The notes under the pieces are model-generated. The model ran no database searches. It was not told the origin of the DNA and was given only the letters and a program-made list of their open reading frames with translations. This document shows, one piece after another, positions 49,384 to 59,691 of a DNA stretch of 64,000 bases (within the stretch, counting starts at the first letter, position 1; every line of letters starts with the position of its first letter). The stretch lies in NCBI GenBank assembly GCA_037447655.1, contig JBBHKE010000876.1:62001-126000 (forward strand), written 5' to 3'. A program made the translations under genes and the position numbers. This DNA comes from Zygnema cylindricum (lineage: Eukaryota; Streptophyta; Zygnematophyceae; Zygnematales; Zygnemataceae).

Positions 49384-50495
49384 ACAAGGTTTTACAAATT
49401 CAGGGCCTTTCTAATGCAACGTCTTTTTTTTTGGGCCGACAACCCATTTTTAATTGTTCGATACAGGCGGCCAAAAGGGTTCGCAATATTTGTTAATATT
49501 GTGTGAAACTGTTCGTACATTCTATATGTATTTCAGCTGAAGTAAAACTCGTGCTTCTACTGTACGGTATACCGTGAATAGCATAACGCTAATTCAGTGC
49601 CCCCAAATTTTGACCCTCGAACCTGAAATATAATCAATTACTATAAATGTTTTTTTACGTTATTTAAGGTACTTTTTAATTACTGTTAACAATTCTAATA
49701 TAGTGTCATTTTAAATAGTGTGGTGTACGGACGGTGCATTTCCGTACAAATTGTACTTTAATATGTAGAAAAGTACAAAAAATGGTTTAACATAGCCATG
49801 CGCGCATGTGAATGTGCACTCACAAAAAGGGATCAAATTACGTCGCAAAAAAACCCGTTCGCATATGTTCGTCCATCGATCGCGTCGGTCGACCGTGTGA
49901 AAATAAAGCATGCTTATATGTGGAAAGTTAACATATTTGTAGTGGAACAACGTAATTGACTTAACTGTGAAGTTGAAGTTGTAACTGTCGATCCCAAATG
50001 TATGTTTACGGGTTTCACTTTACTCAAGGTTCTACAAGCAATTAGAGTAAAAATTAACTTTATGTCATTATGTCAGCTTATTTCGCGTAAAAATTGACCC
50101 TAATATGAGGCGAACTTATTAAAAGAACTACAAAATAGAGTAACTTTTTACGTGAATATGCCCACTAATTAGAGTACTTAAGTATAAAAAAATAGAGTAA
50201 AAGTACAACATTTGGCGTTGGTGATATATTGCGTGGGGTAACGTCAAATGCGGACGGACCCCAAAAAAAGGTTTCTTTCAAAATGAATCACAACCATCAT
50301 TTTTTTTATTTCATGTGGGCTCTCAAGCATGCCCTACCATTTTCCAAATCTCTCCATTTTTTGAACAAGACGCACGTGAACGTCCCGCCTCCTCACTCAC
50401 CTCCATGATTTCCATTTCGTGAGGGTTTCCATTTCGTGTTTCTCATCGATTTGTCGTCTTGTTCGGATATTTTTTACTGTTTGTAGCGGGAAGGA

Positions 50496-51711
50496 TTGTT
50501 GAGGCATGGATGTCACCACGTTCAAAAGTTCCTTCTCCATCCCTTTTTCTCCCTCCTTTTAGATCCGTCCCTCCCCCTCTCTCTCCTTCTCCCTCCCACT
50601 TTCAATGATCTCTTGTTTTCGCCCTCCCTCTCCATCTCACCCTCTCACTCACTCTCTCTCCTCCTCTCCCTAATACTCTCCCTCTCCCACACACACCCTC
50701 ACCCTCTCCACATGTACACCCCTCTCTCTCATTTGCACACTCTTGTTTTTTCCCCTCTCACTCTCCCTCTCCACCCCATTGTCCCTCTATACCAATCCGG
50801 TTCCTCTACCCAGTATTGAGGTTGAGGACTCGGAGGAGCCTTCATGAGGGCTCTCTCCATGTTCAGTGAAGGGGGTGCCGCCAACACCTTATTATCACTC
50901 GTATATCCGTCCTCCCTTTGTCTTTCCTCGCTTTTCAAACTTTGTTTGTATTCGGTTGTGGCGTCCCCCTCGTGTTTGGTGATCGGAATGTTTGTGGGAT
51001 CAACTTCTTCGAGGGTATGTGCCTCCTCAATTGATTCTTCCCCATCGACAATGTTTTCGTCGGTCTCGGATGAGAAAGGGATGTAATCCTCGTCGCACTC
51101 ATGGCTCTTTGCATCTTTCCCTCTTGCTACCTCCGTTTCTCCTCTACCTCATCTGTTGCCTCTTTTTCCCCTCTTTCCTCACCCATCCGTTGCCTCCTTT
51201 TCCCCTCCTTCCTCACCCATCCGTTGCCTCTTTTTCCCCTCCTTCCTCACCCATCCGTTGCCTCCCTTTCCCCTCCTTCCTCACCCATTGTCACTTTTCC
51301 TCTCTTACCTCAGTCGATGCCTCGTTTTCCATTCCTTCCTCCTCTGGTAAAACTCCTTCGTTTGCTACCTCATCCGACTCCTCCCCTTCCCTTCCTACCT
51401 CACCCGGTGCCTCCCTTTCCTTTCCTTCATGAACATCTGCCTCCCTTTACCGTCTTACCTCCTCCAATGGCTCCCATGGAATCGCTAACACCTCCGTTGC
51501 CTCCCATTCCCTTGCGCTGTAACCCTTACCCTTACAAACTTCTCCGCCGCATCCCTTTCATTCTTTACCTCCTCCAGTAATTGCAATTCCCTTGGTGAGT
51601 CTTTCTTTGGTTCCCCCTCCCTTGGTATCTCCTCCCTTTCTCCTCTTGCCCCACGTTATAGGTCACGGTCAATTTGTGGAGGAGGAAATTGACACCGATG
51701 GGCCATGTGGC
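50496..51711 (-). pseudogene. Glu/Arg/Lys-rich low-complexity reading frame, copy A
   Basis: On the minus strand the conserved landmarks are NIPITKHEGDATTEYKQSLK, SEERQREDGYTSDNKVLA and QPQYWVEEPDWYRGTMGW. Frames change within the Glu-rich part, partly because of 34-bp repeats. At the position where copy B has a stop, this copy has a Tyr codon (50948-50950). Its 5' end is replaced by the LTR junction at 51711. I recognise no family; the rest is low-complexity and could be a TE-encoded protein. Confidence 0.5.
51156..51291. repeat. 34-bp minisatellite, four units (copy A)
   Basis: Units start at 51156, 51190, 51224 and 51258 (TTGCCTCYTTTTCCCCTCCT and on). Because 34 is not a multiple of three, each unit shifts the frame of the minus-strand reading frame. 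Confidence 0.9.
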
Positions 51712-51735
51712 TGAAACTCTATGTGCTCCATTGCC

Positions 51736-52199
51736 CACAGAAATCGCAAATCCAAAAGAAGCTAATCTAGATAGTGCCGACTCCAAGTTGATATAAACCC
51801 AAATGACTGACCCCTTGACAATCAGAGACCCATTATAGTTTCACCCCTGTGAAATAAGACTTTCTGTGTGCTCAGTTCCACCACAGAATGCAAAGTTAGA
51901 ATATGAGTTTTGGACACATTCACCCACTTTGACTTTCCCTTAGAAATGCAGCGACCCTAGCAAGCAAAAACTCTGACCGACTACATCTCTGTGTAGCCTA
52001 GACTCCCTTGAGTCCGCATCAAAAAGAATAATTGAAAATGGTCAAGTAAATTGATAGTTATGGCTGGCCAAAGTTTGCCATTTATATAATGTGCTCTCTA
52101 GGAGATGCAGCTACCTACCCAAAACTTTCTAAGTCCTATTTCCCCTCTAAAACTCTATCTACTGAAGTACGGCACCAATCAAATTACTGTGTCGTACAT
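51736..52199 (-). mobile_element. Truncated LTR, inverted relative to its neighbour
   Basis: AATCTAGATAGTGCCGACTC, TCCACCACAGAATGCAAAG and GACTCCCTTGAGTCCGC here are the inverse of sequence at 52940-53276. They also match the distal part of the copia LTR at 59692-60065. It is therefore the distal end of an LTR lying head-to-head with the fuller copy that follows. Confidence 0.7.
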
Positions 52200-53276
52200 G
52201 GTGAAATTTATGTATTTTCTAGGTCTGTATTGGAAAAATAAATAGAGTGTTGAAAAAAGTAATTAACAGTTCACTTCTATATTTTAGTTAGAATGTAAAG
52301 AGAGAGAAATAGAGGACTAAAGGTAGGCCATGGCTGCTGCGTCATTTAGAAGGAGGCAGAATGAATTAGAAGGTATTCTACTAGTTTTAGTAAAATACTG
52401 ACCCTGGCCAGATTTGAACCGGGGTCTGGAACATATTCTGTAGACCAACGCCTTATCCATTAAGGCACTGACGAAACGATACACATGAAATGTTTCACGC
52501 ATATTTAGCTATTGATCCAAAGGACTAATTCGCAGCAGACTAACGATAACGCTCATTAATCAATTCATGCATGGAAGCGAATCGAAGCCGTATAAATACA
52601 ACTGATCGGACGGCCACCATTACAGCCGCCACCCACAATAAGCTTTCGGCGGCCTTTGAGGATAGCGTCACGCGGTGCCACGTGGCGCCACATTATTTGA
52701 TATCGGAGAAGATGGGAGGAGGAACCATAGCTCCCGATTTGGCATATGTCACCTTGTAGACCATATCGTACAATGGTCGTACAATAAGTACATCGCCTGT
52801 CGTACCTTCTTGTACTATATAGTGTTCCTATTGGACTAGGGTTTAGTAGTAGGTAGTCGTGAGTAGGCAGACCAAGACTTAGTGATATTTAGGTACCTCT
52901 CTCTAAGAGAGCTTGTAACTATAAAGGTCATCTTTGACCAGCCATAACTTAATGCTCGGGTGAGCAAATTCAGTGATTCTTTTTGCTGCGGACTCAAGGG
53001 AGTCCAAGCTACACAGGGGTGTAGACGGTCAAATTCTTTGCGTGCCAGGGTGGCACTTATTCAGTGGGAAATTCAAAGTGGGGAATATTGTCCAAAACAC
53101 ATATTCAAGCTTTGCATTCTGTGGTGGAACTGAGCACACAGAAGGTCTTCTCTTCACAGGGGTGAAGGTGTATTGGGGTTCTAATTGTCAAGGGATCATT
53201 CATTTGGGTTTATATCAACTTGGAGTCGGCACTATCTAGATTAGCTTCTTTTCGATCTGCGAATTCTGTGAGTTTT
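52199..53276 (+). mobile_element. Solo LTR related to the copia LTR at 59.7-60.7 kb
   Basis: It starts TGGTGAAATTTATG, close to the start of the copia LTR read on its own strand (TGTAGAAATTAATC), and both continue GTATTTTCTAGGTCT. Further shared blocks are the antisense tRNA-like segment about 200-275 bases in, ATCGTACAATGG, GACTCAAGGGAGTC and GTGCCAGGGTGGCA. No internal coding region is attached. Its right end merges with the J fragment that follows. Confidence 0.7.
52399..52475 (-). other. tRNA-Arg-like segment inside the LTR, degenerate
   Basis: On the minus strand TTAATGGATAAGGCGTTGGT resembles the D-arm and anticodon region of a plant tRNA-Arg, and GGTTCAAATCT is one base from a perfect B box. 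A TTTT follows within 12 bases. The acceptor stem does not pair and the anticodon stem is broken, so it is not a functional tRNA. Confidence 0.7.
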
Positions 53277-53571
53277 GAGGTATTTTTTATTTAAACCGTC
53301 AGATTTGGACGATCGGACGGTCGCTGATCAAAGTAGCGATCTAAGAAGATCACATGAAAAGCCCATAACACAACTCATCCTAAGCTGTGTCAGTTCGCTG
53401 AAATCTCGTCCAGCGGCGTGCGCTGTACTACGATCATACGTCAGATTCGTACGTTCGTACAAAAGTGTGCACAAACGCACACACATACAGTATGCCTACT
53501 CTGCCCGAGTTTTGTGCCAAGTTTTGTGCGTCTACCAAAGGCCTACCATGAAAACGCCTACTTTTGAACTA
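53277..53571 (+). mobile_element. Right-end fragment of a J-family element (lacks K)
   Basis: Matches 3553-3821 joined directly to 4513-4558: TTTAAACCGTCAGATTTGG, GCACAAACGCACACACATAC, then TGTGCGTCTACCAAAGGCC and the terminus CTACTTTTGAACTATG. The left half of the element is missing, replaced by the LTR. Confidence 0.88.
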
Positions 53572-53573
53572 TG

Positions 53574-55744
53574 AGTAAAACTCGTGCTTCTACTGTACGG
53601 TATACCTTGAATCGCTTAACGCTAATTCGGTGCCCCCAAATTTTGACCCTCGAACCTGAAATAGAATCAATTACTTTAAATGTTTTTTTACGTTATTTAA
53701 GGTACCTTTGAATTACTGTTAACAATTCTAATATAGGGTCATTTTAAATAGTGTGGTGTTCGGAGGGTGCATTTCCGTACAAATGTGTACTTTAATAAGC
53801 AGAAAAGTACAAAAAATGGTTTAACATAGCCACGCTCGCATGTGAATGTGCACTCACAAAAAGGGATCAAATTACGTCGCAAAACAACCCATTCGCACAT
53901 GTTCGTCCGTCGATCGCGTCGGTCGACCGTGTGAAAATAAAACATGCTTATATATGGAAAGTTAAAATATTTGTAGTGGAACAACGTAACTGACTTAACT
54001 GTGAAGTTGAAGTTGTAACTGTCGGCCCCAAATGTATGTTTACGGTTTCACTTTACTTAAGGTTCTACAAGCAATTAGAGTAAAATTTAACTCTATGTCA
54101 TTATGTCAGCTTATTTCGCGTAAAAATTGACCCCAATATGAGGCGAACTTATTAAAAGGACTACAAAATATTGTAACTTTTTACGTTAATATGCCCACTA
54201 ATTAGAGCACTTAAATATAGAAAAATAGAGTAAAAGTACAACATTTGGCGTTGGTGATACATTATGTGGGGTAACGTCAAATGCGGACGGACCCCAAAAA
54301 AACGTTTCTTTCAAAATGAATCACAACCATCCTTTTTTTATTTCATGTGGGCTCTCAAGCATGCCCTACCATTTTCCAAATCTCTCCATTTTTTGAACAA
54401 GACGCACATGAACTTCCCGTCTCCTAACTCACCTCCATGGTTTCCATTTCGTGAGGGTTTCCATTTCGTGTTTCTCATCGATTTGTCGTCTTGTTCGGAT
54501 ATTTTTTTATTGTTTGTAGCGGCAACGACTGTTGAGGCATGGATGTCACCACGTTCGAAAGTTCCTTCTCCCTCCCTTTTTCTCCCTCCCTTTAGATCCG
54601 TCCCTCCCCCTCTCTCTCCTTCTCCCTCCCACTTACAATGATCCCTTATTGTCGCCCTCCCTCTCCATCTTACCCTCTCACTCACTCTCTCTCCTCTTCT
54701 CCCTAACACTCCCTCACCCTCTCCATATGGGCACCCCTCTCTCTCATTTGCACTCTCCACCCCATTGTCCCTCTATACCAATCCGGTTCCTCTACCCAGT
54801 ATTGAGGCTGAGGATCCGGAGGAGCCTCAATGAGGGCTCTCTCCATGTTCGGTGAAAGGGGTGCCGCCAACACCTCATCAACACTCGTGTATCCGTCCTC
54901 CCTTTGTCTTTCCTCGCTTTTCAAACTTTGTTTTTACTCGGTTGTGGCGTCCCCCTCGTGTTTGGTGATCGGAATGTTTGTGGGATCAACTTCTTCGAGG
55001 GTATGTGCCTCCTCAATTGGTTCTTCCCCACCGACAATGCTTTTGTCGGTCTCGGATGAGGAAGGGATGTAATCCTCGTCGCACTCATGGCTCTTTGCAA
55101 CTTTCCCTCTTGCTACCTCCGTTTCTCTCTCTACCTCATCCGTTGCCTCTTTTTCCCCTCCTTCCTCACCCATCTGTTGCCTCTTTTTCCCCTCCTTCCT
55201 CACCCATCCGTTGCCTCTTTTTCCCCTCCTTCCTCACCCATCCGTTGCCTCCTTTTCCCCTCCTTCCTCACCCAGTGTCACCTTCTCCTCTCTTACCTCA
55301 GTTGATACCTCGTTTTCCAGTCTCACCTCACCTTCTACCTCATCTTCCGTACTCACCTCGGCCGTTGCCTCCTTTTCCTTTCCTTCCTCCTTTGGTAAAA
55401 CTCCTTCGTTTGCTACCTTATCCGACTCCTCCCCTTCCCTTCCTACCTCACTCGGTGCCTCCCTTTCCCTTCCTTCATGAACATCTGCCTCCCTTTCCCG
55501 TCTTACCTCCTCCAATGGCTCCCATGGAATCGCTAACACCTCCGTTGCCTCCCTTTCCCTCGTGCTGTAACCCTTACCCTTACAAACTTCTCCGTCGCCC
55601 TCTTTTCACTCTCTACCTCCTCCAGTAATTGCTCTTCCCTTGGTGAGCCCTCCCTTGGTATCTCCTCCCTTTCTCCTCTTGCCCCACGTTCTAGGTAAAG
55701 GTCATTTTGTTGAGGAGGAAATTGACACCAATGGGCCATGTGGC
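53574..55744. repeat. Duplicated 2.17-kb unit, copy B
   Basis: Direct-orientation copy of 49541-51711, differing by scattered substitutions and small indels. It begins immediately after the J terminus. Beyond 55744 it continues into unique sequence that includes the first codons of the minus-strand reading frame. Confidence 0.92.
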
Positions 55745-55781
55745 CACGTGGCCACTTGGCTGGTCGCCTGCCGCCCTCCAT
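54338..55781 (-). pseudogene. Glu/Arg/Lys-rich low-complexity reading frame, copy B
   Basis: It starts MEGGRRPAKWPRGHMAHWCQ at 55781. Successive minus-strand open segments are 55781-55533, 55539-55234, 55203-54934 and 54924-54703, with frame changes between them. Landmarks are NIPITKHEGDATTE followed by a TAA (54934-54936), then SEERQREDGYTSVDEVLA and QPQYWVEEPDWYRGTMGW. The interior is dominated by EEGGEKEATD-like strings. I cannot assign a function. The stop and frame changes indicate decay unless the gaps are introns, for which I see no convincing sites. Confidence 0.5.
55143..55278. repeat. 34-bp minisatellite, four units (copy B)
   Basis: Units start at 55143, 55177, 55211 and 55245, the same number and spacing as in copy A. 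Confidence 0.9.
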
Positions 55782-57359
55782 GGTGATGCCTCAAACACGT
55801 GTAAAAAAACGAGAGAAAGAAGAAACAAGGGCGAGAGAGAGGAGGAGAGATATTTTTTTTGACCTAAAATTTCGATGTATAAGTGAGAGGAATTTTCCAA
55901 AGATTATTCATAGAAGTTTTCTTGCGAGGTATGCTTACATTTCGATTTGTCAGTGTCGTGTCGAAGTCGTCGCACGTGCGTTGTTTTCGAACATTCCAAT
56001 CGTGCGGCGACGAACCGAAGCGTTGAATTGGCGCGTTCAATTTAATACTGGAGCGGATTCCGACGTTGAGGCATGACACGACTGGCATGTTCAATGGCTT
56101 CCTAGTTCATAATTACCGGACGACCAAATGTTCAAACCGACCGTCAAATGTTTTATTCAGTCCCAACGTGGAGACGACGACGCATTGTTCGTCCCAAGTT
56201 TGATTACTCCAATCATGTGGCGAGGAGACAATGTCGTCGCCTGTTTAGTGAACTCATAGATACCAAAATGGAGGCGACGACAGAATGTCGTCGCCCATCC
56301 ATTGGTTTTTCACTCTTCACTAGAGAGGCGACGAGGCAATATTGTCGCTTTTCAAAGACAATGCACATTCATTGGTGTTTCATGAACAATCGTAACGTAG
56401 ACATGGTACATTTCATGAACAATCATAACGTAGACATGGTGGGGGGCAAGGAGAGGGGGGACAAACCAAAACGTATACCAAAAGAGAGAGGGGGGACACA
56501 TTGGAATTTTGAAAAGGGAAAAGAGAGGAAGTATAGGAGAGAAGGGAACGAGAGAGTGGGGAGTGGTTTAAGACGGGAAGCGATATGCATCCGGATAGCC
56601 GACTTGGGAGGAGGGGGGATTGAGGGAGTGTCATTCGGGTTGAGAGGGGGAGGGAGAGGGGGGGGAAAGCCAACTTGAGAGGGAGAGGGAGGTGTGAGAG
56701 ACAAAATGAGGGTGTGTGGGAGAGAGAGAGGGTGAGGTATTTTAAAAGGAAAAGAGAGAAGGGGAGGGAGAGAGAAGGGGAGATGAGGAGGGGGGGAGAG
56801 GGGGGCATAAAAAAAGGGATAGGGAGAGGGGAGAGTATGGACAAAGTCAAAGGTCGAGGGTGAGGGGGAGGTAGAATTTTTAGTTGGAAAAGGGTAAAGG
56901 CAAAGGGGAGAGGGACGAAGGGATGGGGGGAGGGAGACGGAGGGAGAGGAGGAGATACAAGAGGGGAGTAATTTTTGAGAGTTTAAGTGTGAGGGTGAGG
57001 CAAAGGTTTGCCGAAAGAGAGAACGAAAGGGAGAGGGAGATGGAAGGGTGTGACAAGGTGAAAGGGAAAGGAGTTGAAGTGGGGGCGATAGTTATAAATA
57101 GAAGGTGGGAGAGAGGTGGGAATGCGATTGAAAGTGGAAGACAAAGGGAGAAATAGAGCGAATGGTTGTGTGAGAGAGACGCATACAAAAAAGATAGGAG
57201 CGTGAGATGTTGATTGCGCCAGAGTGGGGGAAGGTGAGGCATATAGAATGAAAGAGAAGGAAAAGACACATTCGGTGAGTGGGAGATATAGGGTCAACAA
57301 CATGGAACGAAGGGTGAGAGACGGGGGGGGTTAGATACCCAGCAAGATATGGTGTGGAT
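55782..57359. other. Intergenic; degenerate GGCGACGA repeats and a polypurine block
   Basis: At 55960-56350 there are irregular repeats of GTGGCGACGAnnCAATGTCGTCGC type, spaced roughly 60-70 bases. From about 56440 to 57345 the plus strand is almost purely GA-rich (GGGAGAGAGAGGG). No gene is recognisable on either strand. Confidence 0.6.
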
Positions 57360-57689
57360 TAGTGACGTCGCGAGAGAGAGAGAGGGCCATGGCATTTTAG
57401 AGAAAAAATACCGAGATCGAGTGGCATACTATGTATGCAGTCAGGGTTGGTGAAATAAAAGAAAAGAGGAATGGTATGAACTATTACTTGTTGTGTACGA
57501 CCCCGTAAAGTGTTCGGGAAACTTCTTGATGGTCCTCGGAATGAGGTTTTTTTCTCCATGGGCTTGGTTCTCGGCGATCATCCAATTTATTATTCGCATC
57601 CGAGTAATCTTTGTTAAGACCTGCTGTATTTCCCGGTTTGACACCAACCCGTTGGTGTAGTCTCCACGTCATGTGTCGACATCTCCTAC
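57360..57689 (-). other. Short minus-strand coding-like fragment of unknown origin
   Basis: The minus strand can encode HGEKNLIPRTIKKFPEHF in one frame and NNKLDDRREPSP in another. It may be a decayed gene or element fragment. It directly precedes, in the same orientation, the small copia piece that follows. Confidence 0.3.
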
Positions 57690-57855
57690 GGATCTGTACC
57701 TAGACTGAATACTTGACTGCCAAAAACCTTTAAGTGAGATATGTCTGGTTTCTAGCCGGTCCATCTCTCATAAGATGTTTGGCCTTTTACCGCTGAAGTA
57801 AGAACTCTATTTTTTAGGTAATTAACACAGTTCATTACTTCGGCCCAAAACCGAA
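57690..57855 (-). mobile_element. Small copia integrase fragment, inverted
   Basis: CTAGACTGAATACTTGACTG, AAAACCTTTAAGTGAGATAT and TAACACAGTTCATTACTTCG match 62850-63005 in the same (minus) orientation. It abuts the plus-strand copia element without intervening sequence. Confidence 0.8.
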
Positions 57856-59691
57856 TGTCGAATGTGGATTCAGGGTGCCTCCATGCACATGTTTAACGAT
57901 AAACACCATTTCACTAAAATGATAAAGATTCCCACCGTAGAGATAGAGTATGGAGATGGGAGGGTAGTCACTTCTACTATGGTAGGATCGGTAGATCTAA
58001 AAGTCTTAGTGGAGGGAAAGACATCCATAGTGACATTCTCTGATGTGTTGTTTATTCCAGAATTAAACAAAAACCTCATCTCAACGACTGTGTTAGATGA
58101 TAAGGGTTTGAGACTAGCACTAGGAAGGGATCCTTTACTACTAGCTATGAGGAGGAAGTGTATTTCACTGCTGAAAAAGGTAGCCTAGGGATGTTTAGGC
58201 TGATTTTAAGCAATGAAAATAAGAAACTTTACTATGTTGGTGTTCATGATATTATGTTGTGGCATAAGAGGCTTGGACATGTGCATTTAGATAAGTTAAA
58301 AGAAATGAAAAAGATGGGAATAATGGAAGGAATTCAGTTTGGAGAAAATGAATACCTAAGTGACCGTAGTGGTTGTGCTCAAGGTAAGGCACACAGGTTA
58401 CCCTTCCCAAAAGAAGACACTTATAAAGGAGAAAAAGTGTTAGACTTGGTACACACTGATATTTGGGGACCGGCCAAAGTGCCCTCACCCGGTGGTAAGA
58501 GGATTATGATGACAATCACTGACGATTCTCTAGAGTGTATTTTTTGAAAAATAAATCAGAGGCCCCACAAGTTTTTAAGAAATATAAAGCGTGGAGTGAG
58601 AAACTCCATGAAACCTCTATTAAGAGAGTAAGGAGTGATAATGGGGGAGAGTTTACCTCCAATCAATTTGAGGATTTTTTGAGAGAATATGGAGTGTAAC
58701 ACCAAAAGACAATTCTTGGAATCCTGAGCAGAATGGAGTAGCCGAGAGGTGAAATAAAACACTAAGTGATAGTAACAGGAGTATGTTGTCAAATAAGAAG
58801 ATAGGAAAGAGATTCTAGGCATAATCAATGAACTATGTTTTTTATCTCAAGAATAGATTTTTTACTTCAGCAGTAAAAGGCCAAACACCTTATGAGAGAT
58901 GGACAAGCCGAATACCAGATGTTTTACACTTAAAGGTTTTCGGTAGTCAAGTGTTCAGTCTAGACAGAGATAAGTCAAATTGGAAGTTGGATCCGAAAGG
59001 AAAACCAGGATAATTGCTAGGATATGATGAAGATGTAAAAGGATATAGAGTCTATGATCTTAAGAGAGAAGATATAATCTTAGTGAAGCATCTAGTGGTC
59101 ATGGATGAAACGAAATCTATAGATCTTTGTAAGTATACAAAAACAATCAAAATAAGATTTGAGTCAGAATATTGTGATGACTTTGAGCTTCCTAACTATC
59201 CAGGTTTTTGAGAAGATGATGATCTTACAGGTACGGATCAGATCGAAGAGGACTCAACCGTGGAACCCCTAGTAACAACTCCAACCGAAGCGGAAGACGT
59301 GGTAGAAATAGACCCGGAATCGAGGGATAGGGGATAAATCGAAACAATTCCGAAGAATCCACGGAAGGCTTCTATTCCGGCAATAGAGTTTGAGGGAGGA
59401 AGAAGAAGCATCAAAAGACTGCAAGAGAGACAAGTTAACAACAAGGTAACCAAACTCTCTCACCCCGATGAACCTCAAAATTATAAGGAGGCAATAAACT
59501 GTCCTGAAAGGAACAGGTGGAAGACAACCATTAATGAGGAGATGACTTCAATTATGGCGGCAGATACATGGGAATTAGTGGATTCTCCTCCTGACAAAAA
59601 CCCAATCAGGTGTAAGTGGGTATTTAAATTGAAACTCAACGTGGATAACACCATTGAGCGCTACAAGGCTCGGCTAGTGGCGAAAAGATTT
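57856..59691 (+). pseudogene. Ty1/copia retrotransposon pol, decayed (copia 1)
   Basis: Order of remains: aspartic protease region (GTGGATTCAGG at about 57863, its Asp-Ser-Gly site followed by a one-base frameshift; then VTFSDVLFIPELNKNLIST), the integrase zinc region (MLWHKRLGHVHLDKLKEM), the integrase core (LDLVHTDIWGPAKV, later VRSDNG-type sequence), the YDEDVKGYRVYDLKREDII segment and the start of reverse transcriptase (NPIRCKWVFKLKLNVDNTIE). In-frame stops interrupt it near 58697, 58748, 58813 and 59011. The reverse transcriptase stops at 59691, exactly where the LTR of the opposite-strand element begins. The remainder presumably lies beyond position 64000. Confidence 0.88.

Larger units (their letters stand above)
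49541..51711. repeat. Duplicated 2.17-kb unit, copy A
   Basis: From AGTAAAACTCGTGCTTCTAC to GGGCCATGTGGC this segment matches 53574-55744 almost base for base. Both copies carry the same X-like transposon remnant near their left end (49740-49920), then a long pyrimidine-rich stretch that is antisense to a Glu/Arg/Lys-rich reading frame. At 51711 the homology stops abruptly next to the LTR pair. Confidence 0.92.

Noticed and set aside
50844..51580. Plus-strand Pro/Ser/Leu-rich frames in the duplicated unit (also 54830-55628)
   Set aside because: Pyrimidine-rich complement of a Glu/Arg-rich minus-strand frame. The conserved non-repetitive motifs are on the minus strand.
52399..52475. Functional tRNA-Arg gene
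   Set aside because: The acceptor and anticodon stems do not pair; recorded as a tRNA-like part of an LTR instead.
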